This document shows positions 16,614-25,044 of a stretch of 64,000 nt of DNA, in pieces. Both the position numbers and the translations under genes were made by a program. The notes beneath the pieces were generated by a model that did no database searches, was not told the origin of the DNA, and saw only the letters and a list, made by a program, of their open reading frames with translations. The stretch's first letter is position 1. Every line of letters begins with the position of its first letter. This DNA is from Pseudopedobacter saltans DSM 12145 (GTDB lineage: Bacteria; Bacteroidota; Bacteroidia; Sphingobacteriales; Sphingobacteriaceae), in contig NC_015177.1 of NCBI RefSeq assembly GCF_000190735.1, positions 4,340,001 to 4,404,000 on the forward strand, in the 5' to 3' direction.

Positions 16614-17678
16614 ATGGATACTTCTATGAAACAACCGCCCTTTTATCAAAAATTGGCAATGGTACTTGTGGCATTAATAGCGTTGGTGTACATTGCGGTT
16701 CTGGGAAAGGAAGTACTATCACCTTTAATTTTTTCCTTCCTGTTTGCTATACTTCTTTATCCACTGTGCAGGTTTTTCGAAAAAAGATGCAAGCTTCCTA
16801 GAGGACTGGCCAGCATTTTATCCGTAATCGTCTTTCTAGGGATTATTTTGGGAATATTTTATTTGCTGGGAACTCAATTCAGATCTTTAAGCGAAGATTG
16901 GCCGCAATTTAAGGAGCAGGTAATTTATGCTATTGACAGTTCGCAGGACTGGGTAGCAAAGACTTTCAATATCGACAGATCCCATCAGCTTAATTACTTA
17001 ACAGATGCTGCGAAGAAATTATTGTCATCATCGACGGTGGTTATTGGTGCAACGGTACTTTCTATATCATCAATATTGTTGTTTTTAGTTTTTACTTTTA
17101 TCTATACTTTTTTTATTCTATTGTACAGAACACTTATTGTTGATTTCCTTACAGCAGTTTTTAAAGAAAAACATCTAAATATAGTTCATGAAGTTTTAGA
17201 GCAAGTTCAGTATATTATCCGTAAATACCTGATAGGTTTAATGATTCAGATAGTAATCGTTAGTACGATTACCTGTTTGGTGCTGTGGCTTATCGGAATT
17301 AAATATGCTTTTTTATTGGGGCTTTTAACCGGTATAATAAATATCATACCGTATATTGGTATTTTTACTGCTATGTTGTTAAGTGCATTGATCACTTTCG
17401 CTACAACGGCTACTTTCTCAAAAGCGCTGATAGTTATAGTTGCTTTAATAGGTATCCATGCTTTAGACAGTAATATTCTCTTGCCAACAGTAGTAGGGTC
17501 GAAGGTGAAAATAAATGCTTTCGTAACTGTCTTAGGTGTTTTTATTGGTGAAATGATTTGGGGAATTCCGGGTATGTTTTTGTCTATTCCGATAATTGCT
17601 GTAATGAAGATAGTCTTTGATAGGGTAGACGAACTGAAGCCATGGGGAATGCTACTTGGTGAAGAAACGAAGAAGTAA
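16614..17678 (+). CDS. AI-2E family transporter (PerM/TqsA-like)
   Basis: Membrane protein of 354 residues with about seven or eight hydrophobic segments. The layout is typical of the AI-2E/DUF20 family: two N-terminal helix pairs, an extramembrane stretch around 85-140 (LSEDWPQFKEQV...), and a C-terminal half with GLLTGIINIIPYIG and DSNILLPTVVGSKVKINAFVTVLGVFIGE...GIPGMFLSIPIIA. Members export autoinducer-2 or act as Na+/H+ antiporters; the substrate cannot be told here. It is transcribed divergently from tRNA-Ser. Confidence 0.88.
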   Translation: MDTSMKQPPFYQKLAMVLVALIALVYIAVLGKEVLSPLIFSFLFAILLYPLCRFFEKRCKLPRGLASILSVIVFLGIILGIFYLLGTQFRSLSEDWPQFKEQVIYAIDSSQDWVAKTFNIDRSHQLNYLTDAAKKLLSSSTVVIGATVLSISSILLFLVFTFIYTFFILLYRTLIVDFLTAVFKEKHLNIVHEVLEQVQYIIRKYLIGLMIQIVIVSTITCLVLWLIGIKYAFLLGLLTGIINIIPYIGIFTAMLLSALITFATTATFSKALIVIVALIGIHALDSNILLPTVVGSKVKINAFVTVLGVFIGEMIWGIPGMFLSIPIIAVMKIVFDRVDELKPWGMLLGEETKK

Positions 17679-17878
17679 TAAAAGAGTATTGAAAATAAAA
17701 ATTGAAATTTTATAAATAATCCAAACTTCGGTCTTCTATCTTTCGACTTGACATCTTGGTACCTAATCAATGTTGAATGTTCGATTTTTAATGTTGAATG
17801 AAGTTATATACCTGGAGGTTATCCATTATTTGTTGAGCAGTTAACAAGGCATAGCCACCGAGTCTTGATACTTTATGC

Positions 17879-17886
17879 TACATTTG
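17879..17886 (+). promoter_or_regulatory. TAnnTTTG promoter element of the HAD gene
   Basis: TACATTTG lies 29 nt upstream of the ATG at 17916. The rest of the 237-nt gap holds short near-repeats of ATGTTGAATG and no ORF. Confidence 0.45.
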
Positions 17887-17915
17887 AGTCTTGATTCTTT
17901 GGAAACCCTTATAAA

Positions 17916-18563
17916 ATGAAATACGAAGCTTATTTATTTGATTTAAACGGAACAATTATTGACGACATGCATTTTCATGCAAGAGCATGGGAAAGTATTT
18001 TAAATAAAGATTTGGGCGCAAATCTGACATATGATGAAGTAGTGTTACAGATGTACGGTAAAAATGCAGAACTTTTGGAGAGGGTATTTGGAAAAGGCCA
18101 TTTCACTCAGGAAGAAATGGACCGTATTTCTTTGGATAAAGAAAAAAGATATCAGGACGAATTTCGCCCCCATCTGAAATTGATAGATGGATTGGATATG
18201 TTTCTGGAGAAAGCATATCAGGCCGGAATAAAAATGGCAATTGGGTCAGCAGCCATCCCCTTTAATATAGATTTTGTTCTGGATAATTTGAATTTAAGGA
18301 AGTATTTTGGTGCCATAGTAAGTGCAGATGACGTACATAAAAGTAAACCAGATCCCGAAACTTTTACCAAAGCCGCAGAACAATTAGATATCCCATTCGA
18401 AAGGTGTTTGGTATTTGAAGATGCACCAAAAGGGATTGAAGCAGCTCAAAATGCAACAATGGATGCCTTGTGTATCACTACATTACATCCTGAAGAAGAT
18501 TTTAAGCAATACAACAATGTTGTGAAGTTTATTGCAGATTATCGAGGTTTACCACTTTTGTAG
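17916..18563 (+). CDS. HAD-superfamily phosphatase, beta-phosphoglucomutase-like, with DxN active site
   Basis: Protein of 215 residues of HAD subclass IA with a helical cap (about 16-85). The nucleophile Asp9 is in FDLNGT; the usual second Asp of the DxD motif is Asn11. The later motifs are standard: motif II Ser (AIGSAA), motif III Lys (KSKPDPETF) and motif IV acidic pair (VFEDAPKG). It looks like sugar-phosphate phosphatases or beta-phosphoglucomutase, which use the second Asp as general acid/base, so the Asn is notable. It is followed by a strong terminator. Confidence 0.85.
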   Translation: MKYEAYLFDLNGTIIDDMHFHARAWESILNKDLGANLTYDEVVLQMYGKNAELLERVFGKGHFTQEEMDRISLDKEKRYQDEFRPHLKLIDGLDMFLEKAYQAGIKMAIGSAAIPFNIDFVLDNLNLRKYFGAIVSADDVHKSKPDPETFTKAAEQLDIPFERCLVFEDAPKGIEAAQNATMDALCITTLHPEEDFKQYNNVVKFIADYRGLPLL

Positions 18564-18591
18564 ACTAAATTAACTGCGTAAATATCAATTT

Positions 18592-18621
18592 AAACGGCTT
18601 TTCTACTCAGAAAAGCCGTTT
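18592..18621 (+). terminator. Rho-independent terminator after the HAD gene
   Basis: Perfect stem AAACGGCTTTTC / GAAAAGCCGTTT with loop TACTCA, followed by TGTGTTT. Confidence 0.85.
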
Positions 18622-18689
18622 GTGTTTATAATGAATTTTGTCATTCAAATGTATTTGTTTATTCTTTTATATGTAAATATGATAATATG

Positions 18690-18703
18690 TTCATATATTT
18701 GAA
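18690..18703 (+). promoter_or_regulatory. Candidate ArsR operator overlapping -7 element
   Basis: TTCATATATTTGAA is an imperfect palindrome (TTCA-N6-TGAA) ending one base before the arsR ATG at 18705. It contains TATATTTG (18694-18701), a perfect -7 element. The overlap would allow autorepression; the predicted start of transcription falls at or next to the ATG, giving a leaderless or nearly leaderless mRNA. Confidence 0.5.
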
Positions 18704-18704
18704 T

Positions 18705-19004
18705 ATGGAAATTAAATTATCCCCGGAAAAATTAGAGAAAGCTGCTTTTATCTTAAAAACCGTAGCCCATCCGATCAGGCTTAAGGTGATAGAATTATTG
18801 TCTGGAACTACGAAGATGAGCGTTAATGAACTTTGTGTCGCTCTGGATTGTGAGCAATCTTTGGTTTCCCATCATTTAAATAATATGAGGCTGAAAGGTT
18901 TATTGTCTGCGGAAAAACAAGGTGTACAGGTGTTTTATTCTTTGAAAGAAAAGGAGCTTGTCGGCTTATTAGAATGTATAGAGAAATGTAATTGTAATAT
19001 GTAG
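18705..19004 (+). CDS. ArsR/SmtB family regulator, probably sulfide/persulfide responsive
   Basis: Protein of 99 residues with a winged HTH (AHPIRLKVIELLSG, SVNELCVALDCEQSLVSHHLNNMRLKGLL). I start at 18705 because the ATG at 18687 lies before the palindromic operator. Cysteines are at 44, 49, 91, 95 and 97. The ELCV position matches the first Cys of the ArsR metal motif but the CxC pair is missing, while a helix Cys plus C-terminal Cys recalls the thiol-persulfide sensors BigR/SqrR. The operon that follows (TauE, persulfide dioxygenase, rhodanese, YeeE) supports a sulfur signal. Confidence 0.82.
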   Translation: MEIKLSPEKLEKAAFILKTVAHPIRLKVIELLSGTTKMSVNELCVALDCEQSLVSHHLNNMRLKGLLSAEKQGVQVFYSLKEKELVGLLECIEKCNCNM

Positions 19005-19009
19005 TTGCT

Positions 19010-19807
19010 GTGGAAAATGAGTTGTTGACATATGGTTTAGCACTGTTGGTGGGTTTGTTTTTAGGGCTAACAGGAGGGGGAGGTTCTATCTTAACAGTTC
19101 CAATTCTGGTTTATATCGCAAAAATAGAACCCGTTTCGGCTACAGGATATTCCTTATTTATTGTAGGGGTAACTTCGTTGATAGGTATGCTTAGCTATTT
19201 CAAAGAAAAGTTGGTAGATATTAAGCTTGCGGTGTTATTTGCAGTGCCATCTATGATAAGCGTTTGGCTTGTGAGACATTTTGTAATACATAATTTACCA
19301 GATACGATATTGTCGATAGGAGGATGGAGTCTAAGTAAAGATACTGCAATCATGTTTTTCTTTGCTGTTGTTATGATTTTGAGCTCGATTAAAATGATGT
19401 TTTTTAAAGAACAAACGCAAGGGCATATCCAATATATAGATCCCAATTTTAAAGCCGCGGTAATCGGAGGGATTATTGTAGGGGTATTATCGGGATTAAT
19501 AGGAGCAGGAGGAGGTTTTCTGATCGTACCCGCAATTACGTTGTTTATGGGAGTTCCTGTTCACTTAGCTGTTGGTACATCTTTATTGATTATCGCTTTA
19601 AACTCGCTCGTTGGTTTTACGGGAGACTTTTCTCACCTGTCAGAAATCAATTGGTCTTACTTACTGGAGTTCTCATTATTTTCAAGTGTAGGAGTTTTGG
19701 TAGGCGTATATCTGGGGAAAAAGTTAAATCCAAAAAGGCTAAAATCGGTATTTGCATGGTTTGTAATGGCTGTGGCAGTAGTAATAATGTTTGATTTCTT
19801 TAATTAA
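19010..19807 (+). CDS. TauE/SafE family sulfite/sulfur anion permease
   Basis: Membrane protein of 265 residues with about eight helices and the two family repeats, each starting with a glycine-rich motif (GLFLGLTGGGGSILTVPIL and GVLSGLIGAGGGFLIVPAI). It probably exports sulfite or related anions formed by the persulfide dioxygenase encoded next. The start is a GTG 5 nt after the arsR stop, so the two genes are co-transcribed; no upstream ATG is in frame. Confidence 0.88.
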   Translation: MENELLTYGLALLVGLFLGLTGGGGSILTVPILVYIAKIEPVSATGYSLFIVGVTSLIGMLSYFKEKLVDIKLAVLFAVPSMISVWLVRHFVIHNLPDTILSIGGWSLSKDTAIMFFFAVVMILSSIKMMFFKEQTQGHIQYIDPNFKAAVIGGIIVGVLSGLIGAGGGFLIVPAITLFMGVPVHLAVGTSLLIIALNSLVGFTGDFSHLSEINWSYLLEFSLFSSVGVLVGVYLGKKLNPKRLKSVFAWFVMAVAVVIMFDFFN

Positions 19808-20040
19808 AAAAGAATTAATACGAAGAGAATGTTTAGTGTTTGGTTTTTAATGTTGAAAGATGTCCGAAGTCGCGGGATAGCAGACTGGTTGTCGATAGAC
19901 GATGATCGATAGTCTCTAAAATGTCTGAATGGCTGCTCCTGGCACATAGTAAATCTACTAATGATACCAATGAACTAATAACTACCAGGACAGATATTTG
20001 CCGAAGGCGTCAAAAAAACTAACTAATAAAAATAAAAGAG

Positions 20041-21453
20041 ATGAAAGTAGAGCAATTATATACAGGATGTTTGGCAGAAGCTGCCTATTATATCGAGAGT
20101 AATGGAGAAGTAGCTATTATTGACCCATTAAGGGAGACAGCTCCGTATATTAAAAAAGCAGAGGCTGCCGGAGCAAGGATAAAATATGTTTTTGAGACGC
20201 ATTTTCATGCCGATTTTGTGTCGGGTCATGTTGATCTGGCCAAAAGAACAGGCGCAACAATAGTCTACGGGCCAACAGCGTCACCATCGTTTGACGCATA
20301 TATTGCGAAAGATGGAGAAGAGTTTAGGTTGGGAAACATTACGATAAAAGCTTTGCATACACCTGGACATACCCCGGAATCCACTTGTTATTTGTGTTTG
20401 GATGAAAACGGAGAGCAATATTGTGTCTTTACCGGAGATACACTTTTTATAGGTGATGTTGGCCGTCCAGATCTAGCGCAGAAATCTGCAAATAAAACAG
20501 AAGAGGAAATGGCAGGAGATCTGTATGATTCTTTAAGAACTAAAATAATTCCCTTGAATGATAATGTGCTGGTTTATCCTGCTCATGGTGCAGGTTCTGC
20601 ATGCGGAAAGAATATGAGTAAAGAGACTTTTGATACATTGGCAAATCAGAAGAAAAGTAATTATGCGCTAAGTAATATCTCAAAAGAGGCATTTGTTAAG
20701 GAGCTTACCACGGGAATTTTACCGCCACCACAGTATTTCTCGAAAAATGCGCAGATGAATAAAGAAGGTATCGATTCTATTGATGCTGTGTTTGAAAGAG
20801 GGTTACACGCTTTGGATGCCGAGCAATTTGAACAAGCCGCTAACGAAACTGGAGCCTTGATCCTTGATGTAAGATCAGCGGAGGAATTTGCAAAAGGATT
20901 TATTCCAAACGCCATTTTTATTGGACTAGACGGACAATTTGCTCCTTGGGTAGGGGCTTTAATTACCGATTTACACCAGCCAATTTTGTTGGTGACTCCT
21001 GAAGGCAGGGAGGAAGAAACAGTAAAAAGATTGGCCAGGGTTGGATACGATTATACTATAGGCTATTTAAAAGGCGGATTTGCTACCTGGTTGGCTTCAC
21101 GAAAAGAAGCTGATAAAGTAGATGAGGTAGAGGCACAGAAGTTTGGCGCATTGGCAAAAGAAAGCGAGCTGAATGTAATTGACGTTAGGAAGCCGGGAGA
21201 ATATGAGGCTGAACATGTGGAAGGAGTAGGCAATAAGCCGCTTGATTTCATTAATGATTGGATGGGAGATATTAACAAAAATAACAGGTATTATCTGCAT
21301 TGTGCCGGTGGATATAGATCGATGATTACTGCTTCGATTTTAAAAGCCAGAGGTTTTGACGATGTCGTGAATATTAAAGGAGGATATTCCGCTATCAAAA
21401 ATGAATCAGGATTAAAAACTACTGATTTCTCGTGTCCATCAAAGAGAAACTAA
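20041..21453 (+). CDS. MBL-fold persulfide dioxygenase with two C-terminal rhodanese domains (CstB/ETHE1-like)
   Basis: Protein of 470 residues. The metallo-beta-lactamase domain (1-about 235) has THFHADFVSGH (His54, His56, Asp58, His63), GHTPES and FTGDTLFIGDVGRPDL, the ETHE1 Fe(II) persulfide dioxygenase pattern. Rhodanese 1 (about 270-360) lacks a catalytic Cys (LLVTPEGREE), while rhodanese 2 (about 375-460) has an active loop with Cys421 (HCAGGYRS). It oxidises glutathione-type persulfide to sulfite and may transfer sulfane sulfur. The 233-nt gap upstream holds inverted repeats (TCGATAGACGATGATCGATAG, TCCTGG/CCAGGA) and no ORF. Confidence 0.92.
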   Translation: MKVEQLYTGCLAEAAYYIESNGEVAIIDPLRETAPYIKKAEAAGARIKYVFETHFHADFVSGHVDLAKRTGATIVYGPTASPSFDAYIAKDGEEFRLGNITIKALHTPGHTPESTCYLCLDENGEQYCVFTGDTLFIGDVGRPDLAQKSANKTEEEMAGDLYDSLRTKIIPLNDNVLVYPAHGAGSACGKNMSKETFDTLANQKKSNYALSNISKEAFVKELTTGILPPPQYFSKNAQMNKEGIDSIDAVFERGLHALDAEQFEQAANETGALILDVRSAEEFAKGFIPNAIFIGLDGQFAPWVGALITDLHQPILLVTPEGREEETVKRLARVGYDYTIGYLKGGFATWLASRKEADKVDEVEAQKFGALAKESELNVIDVRKPGEYEAEHVEGVGNKPLDFINDWMGDINKNNRYYLHCAGGYRSMITASILKARGFDDVVNIKGGYSAIKNESGLKTTDFSCPSKRN

Positions 21454-21455
21454 AT

Positions 21456-22163
21456 ATGAAAAATATAATTGTAATATTCATCTCTTTGCTATTATGCAAA
21501 GTTTCAATAAGCAATGCGGAAGAGATTTTAGTGCCCCTTCCACTAGATTTAACAACATTTGAGAATGCTTTGGAAAGCGATTCATTTGTTGTACTTGATA
21601 CAAGATCGGCTAAAGAATTTGCAGAAGGACATATCAGAAAATCTGTCTTTTTAGGGATTGATGGTTCTTTTGACACGTGGTTGTCTACTGCTATTCCTGA
21701 TAAAAATCAATTCTTATTGGTTATTGCCAATGAAGGAAAAGAAAAAGAGATTCTACAAAAACTCGGAAAAAGCGGATATTTCCATGTTAAAGGGTTTCTG
21801 AAAGGAGGGATTGATACCTGGATTAAAGCGGGAAAAAAGCTTGATAAAGTAAAAGAAGCCGGAGCAGGAGATCTGGAAAAAGTAATCTCTCGTAAAAATA
21901 AACGGATAATTGATGTGAGAAAACCAGATGAATATCAACAAGGACATTTGATAACAGCTTTAAATAATCCTTTATCGGATCTTCCAGTTTGGGAGACGGA
22001 AATACACAATAAAAATACATTCTATGTCTACTGTGCTTCTGGATACAGATCCATGATTGCCGTCTCGTTATTGCAGCTGAAGGGTGCTAAAAATGTAGTA
22101 AATGTAAAAGGTGGTTATAAGGCTATCCAAGCAAATAAAAATTTAAAAATAGAAAGTAAATGA
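21456..22163 (+). CDS. Exported tandem rhodanese protein
   Basis: Protein of 235 residues, start at the ATG 2 nt after the previous stop. It has a signal peptide (MKNIIVIFISLLLCKVSISNA) and two rhodanese domains. The first lacks the catalytic Cys (LLVIANEGKEKE); the second has Cys193 (YCASGYRSM). Domain order, the inactive/active pattern and many residues (DxRSAxEFAxGxI, FLGIDGxF, GFLKGGIDTW, VNVKGGYKAI) match the C-terminal half of the cytoplasmic dioxygenase just upstream, so it looks like a duplicate retargeted to the periplasm. It overlaps the YeeE gene by 4 nt. Confidence 0.88.
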   Translation: MKNIIVIFISLLLCKVSISNAEEILVPLPLDLTTFENALESDSFVVLDTRSAKEFAEGHIRKSVFLGIDGSFDTWLSTAIPDKNQFLLVIANEGKEKEILQKLGKSGYFHVKGFLKGGIDTWIKAGKKLDKVKEAGAGDLEKVISRKNKRIIDVRKPDEYQQGHLITALNNPLSDLPVWETEIHNKNTFYVYCASGYRSMIAVSLLQLKGAKNVVNVKGGYKAIQANKNLKIESK

Positions 22164-22726
22164 TAGAGTTTTTAAGTAGGCCATGGCCATGGTATGTTGG
22201 TGGGGCCTTGGTAGGATTGGTTGTCCCTGCCTTATTATTAATGGGGAACAGATTCTTCGGAATATCGTCTTCTTTAAGACATATGTGCGCCGCTTGTATG
22301 CCGGCTAAAATTCCTTTTTTTCAATATAACTGGAAGAAGGAAAGCTGGAATCTGTTTTTTGTTTTTGGTATTTTTCTGGGAGGTATAATTACCGCTTTAT
22401 TCTTTAAAAATCCTGAACCTGTGCAAATATCAGAAAGTACAAAAGCATATCTCATAGGATTGGGAATAAAAAACTTCAGTGGGATTCTTCCTGAAGATAT
22501 TTTTGGTGTCGATCAAATATTTACATTAAAGGGACTGATATTTTTAGTTATCGGAGGTTTTATGGTTGGCTTTGGTACAAGATATGCCGGGGGCTGTACG
22601 AGCGGACATTCTATTATGGGAATTGCCAATATGCAGTGGCCTTCTTTGGTAGCTACCATTGCTTTTATGGTGGGCGGGATCATCTCCACTTGGTTTATTA
22701 TTCCACAGATTTTTAAACTATTTTAA
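22160..22726 (+). CDS. YeeE/YedE-type sulfur transporter, first half
   Basis: Membrane protein of 188 residues with four or so helices. GGFMVGFGTRYAGGCTSGHSIMGIANMQWPSLVATIAFMVGG is the conserved YeeE/YedE (DUF395) segment, with the Cys thought to hand thiosulfate along the channel. A second cysteine pair (HMCAACMP, about 47-52) lies nearer the N-terminus. The next gene gives the second half, so the transporter is split in two. Likely substrate: thiosulfate or other sulfane sulfur. Confidence 0.87.
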   Translation: MIEFLSRPWPWYVGGALVGLVVPALLLMGNRFFGISSSLRHMCAACMPAKIPFFQYNWKKESWNLFFVFGIFLGGIITALFFKNPEPVQISESTKAYLIGLGIKNFSGILPEDIFGVDQIFTLKGLIFLVIGGFMVGFGTRYAGGCTSGHSIMGIANMQWPSLVATIAFMVGGIISTWFIIPQIFKLF

Positions 22727-22727
22727 A

Positions 22728-23195
22728 ATGGGAACGAAAGAGATAGAAAAAGCAAATCCGGAAACAGGAGACAAAGTGTCTTTTACTGCTAATTTCAAAT
22801 ATCTGGTGTTAGGTGTCTTTTTTGGAATTGTATTTATCAAAACCGAAGTTGTTTCCTGGTTTAGAATTCAGGAAATGTTTAGATTCGAATCATTTCATAT
22901 GTTTGGAGTGATTGGAACAGCAATAGCTGTAGCTGCAATATCGTTGTTTATTATCAAGAAGTTTAAGGTGAAAACTTTTAGCGGAGACGATATTATTCTA
23001 CATCCCAAAAAATTTAATAAAGGACAGATTTACGGAGGTTTGATATTTGGTTTGGGATGGGCAATCACCGGAGCGTGTCCGGGGCCAATCTTCGCACAGT
23101 TTGGCTATGGATATTTAGCTGTGGGTATTACCTTTTTAAGTGCTGTGGCGGGAACGTGGTTTTATGGATTTTTAAGAGATAAACTTCCGCTATAA
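22728..23195 (+). CDS. YeeE/YedE-type sulfur transporter, second half (DUF6691-like)
   Basis: Membrane protein of 155 residues with four hydrophobic segments. GLIFGLGWAITGACPGPIFAQFGYG is the second conserved Cys-containing motif of the family. The start is the ATG at 22728, immediately after the stop of the first half. It probably pairs with the preceding protein to make one transporter. Confidence 0.87.
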   Translation: MGTKEIEKANPETGDKVSFTANFKYLVLGVFFGIVFIKTEVVSWFRIQEMFRFESFHMFGVIGTAIAVAAISLFIIKKFKVKTFSGDDIILHPKKFNKGQIYGGLIFGLGWAITGACPGPIFAQFGYGYLAVGITFLSAVAGTWFYGFLRDKLPL

Positions 23196-23213
23196 AATGT
23201 ATTTTTGATATAC

Positions 23214-23384
23214 ATGACCAGGTTTAAATTATACAGGCATTTCATTGCTATAGCACTTTTATTGATAGCAGGTTTCAGATTTGGGAAGACCAGAGGAATG
23301 TTATTAGTGATTGTAATTTATTTGGCATTAAATGTGGGTTCTATTGTAACGTTGATAAGGAAAATAAAATATGGGAAATTTTAA
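23214..23384 (+). CDS. Small membrane protein (56 residues) in the sulfur operon
   Basis: [20 protein letters not shown]...[27 protein letters not shown]: two predicted membrane helices (about 9-21 and 29-48) with basic ends. It starts 18 nt after the YeeE half and overlaps the thioredoxin gene by 14 nt, so it sits exactly in the operon with coupled spacing. I do not recognise the family. It may be a small subunit of the YeeE transporter; this is inference. Confidence 0.6.
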   Translation: MTRFKLYRHFIAIALLLIAGFRFGKTRGMLLVIVIYLALNVGSIVTLIRKIKYGKF

Positions 23385-23667
23385 AGAAATTATAAATTCC
23401 GGAAAACCGGTTTTAGTGGATTTTTTTGCAGAATGGTGTGGTCCCTGTAAAGCGATGGCTCCTATTCTTGATGGTTTAAAAAAAGAAGTTGGAGAAGATG
23501 CTACAATTATTAAGATCGATATAGATAAGAATCAACAGGCGGCAAATGCTTTAAATGTTATGGCGGTTCCGACGTTGATTTTATTTAAAGATGGAGAAGT
23601 GAAATGGCGGCAAAGTGGAGTAGTGCCGGCGGGGGAGTTGAAGAGGGTTATTGATGCGAATAAATAA
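23371..23667 (+). CDS. trxA: Thioredoxin
   Basis: Protein of 98 residues with the classical WCGPC active site (Cys23, Cys26), [16 protein letters not shown], the cis-Pro motif [13 protein letters not shown], and no signal peptide, so it is cytoplasmic. It ends the persulfide operon and could reduce rhodanese persulfides. It is followed by a perfect hairpin terminator. Confidence 0.93.
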   Translation: MGNFKEIINSGKPVLVDFFAEWCGPCKAMAPILDGLKKEVGEDATIIKIDIDKNQQAANALNVMAVPTLILFKDGEVKWRQSGVVPAGELKRVIDANK

Positions 23668-23698
23668 TCATAAAAGGGACGTTTGGTCCCTTTTATGA
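23668..23698. terminator. Bidirectional terminator between sulfur operon and blaR1-like gene
   Basis: Perfect 13-bp stem TCATAAAAGGGAC / GTCCCTTTTATGA with loop GTTTG. It lies between convergent genes and ends one base before the stop of the minus-strand gene. Confidence 0.88.
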
Positions 23699-23699
23699 T

Positions 23700-25043
23700 T
23701 TAATTTCTTGTTCCAAATTGAAAAGGTATTGTAATACTCATTTTCTCGGGTTTGTCATTAACCGTTCCAGGGATCCATTTGGGGGATAATGCCATTACCC
23801 GTAAAGTTTCCTGATCTAAACTTTCCTCAAGTCCTTTCATTACCTTCAAATCTTTTATAGTACCATCTTCTTCAATATTAAATGAAACTACAACTTTTCC
23901 ATTGATATTCTTTTGTCTGGCTTCTTCCGGGTATTTTAAATTTTCGAAAAGGAACTTGTATAAAGCATTAGCACCTCCGGGAAAAGCTGGGTCCGTTTTC
24001 TTCACAGTACCTGGCGTTAATGTGTCTACATTAATTAATTCCTCATTACTCTCCGGTCTTGATTTGATAGAGTTGCCAGGTAATTTTGACTCTCTGTTAT
24101 TTAATTCATCGGGTTTTCGGTCGTTATTGTCTAACAGAATGTTTTTTTTAGTTTCCAAAAGTTGATTTAAAACCGCCGGTTCTATTTTTTTCATCACTTG
24201 CTTAACCGTATTATTTCTGCCAAGTACTGATGAAGATAACATTAACGCTACTATAAAAAGTGGCGTAGAAAGACCATATTTCAATATGGCCACTCTTTTT
24301 GATTTTTGCTTTTGTAACATCATAATTCTTTTTTTTAATAGTGATTGGTTAAAAAATGTATTGATTAGATTGTTATGATAAGGCATGAAAGTTTTCTCAA
24401 AGAGTAGTTTGGCATAATCGTCTTTGGCGATTCCATTAAGAATCATCTCCCGGTCGGCAATAAATTCATGCACTTCTTTAATCTGATTTTTGTATGAATA
24501 AACGATCGGGTTAAACCAGTTGAAAATCCTTAATAGTTCAAATAGAATTACATCAAGAGAATGTAATTGTCTGACGTGAACCATTTCGTGTGCGGTAATA
24601 ATTTCCTTTTTATCATCTAATGAATCAGAAATCTGTATAAGCTTGAAGAAGGAAAATGCTCCAGGTATATTGCTGGCTTTTAATGTAAATAAGATCTTAG
24701 CCAGGTTCCAAACAAATCGGACGAAAAGGAAACCAGTAACAATAATATAAATTCCCAGCATGTAATCTCCAAGCTGCATTCCTGTAGATTGAGATTTTAA
24801 TTGCAGACTATTATTAATTTGAAGTTCGATTTCAGCTAAACCATTATCTACATTGCTAGATCCAAAAAATGAATATATCCAATCTAACTTTATAAATGGA
24901 ATTATAAAACTGGACACAGCTGCACTTAACAAATAAAATCTATTAAGTTGAAAAAAGGTCTCCTGTTTAAGTGCAATGATATAAAATACATAGAATATAG
25001 TAAGATAAACATTACTGAGTAGTATATAATTGGTTATACTCAT
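23700..25043 (-). CDS. BlaR1-like M56 peptidase with C-terminal TonB domain
   Basis: Membrane protein of 447 residues. N-terminal helices are followed by an M56 metallopeptidase domain with HEMVH (zinc His and Glu, about residue 147) and EFIADRE, then a membrane helix near 255-275 and, after a linker, a TonB C-terminal domain (about 350-445: FPGGANALYKFLFENLKYPEEARQ...GKVVVSFNIEEDG). The architecture is common in Bacteroidota beside a BlaI repressor, found next at 25045; the pair is a signal-transducing protease and its repressor. The signal and target genes are not evident. Confidence 0.9.
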   Translation of the reverse strand: MSITNYILLSNVYLTIFYVFYIIALKQETFFQLNRFYLLSAAVSSFIIPFIKLDWIYSFFGSSNVDNGLAEIELQINNSLQLKSQSTGMQLGDYMLGIYIIVTGFLFVRFVWNLAKILFTLKASNIPGAFSFFKLIQISDSLDDKKEIITAHEMVHVRQLHSLDVILFELLRIFNWFNPIVYSYKNQIKEVHEFIADREMILNGIAKDDYAKLLFEKTFMPYHNNLINTFFNQSLLKKRIMMLQKQKSKRVAILKYGLSTPLFIVALMLSSSVLGRNNTVKQVMKKIEPAVLNQLLETKKNILLDNNDRKPDELNNRESKLPGNSIKSRPESNEELINVDTLTPGTVKKTDPAFPGGANALYKFLFENLKYPEEARQKNINGKVVVSFNIEEDGTIKDLKVMKGLEESLDQETLRVMALSPKWIPGTVNDKPEKMSITIPFQFGTRN

Positions 25044-25044
25044 G

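Noticed and set aside
17246-17770. Open frame of 174 codons on the minus strand
   Set aside because: Antisense shadow of the AI-2E transporter gene, which has clear family motifs.
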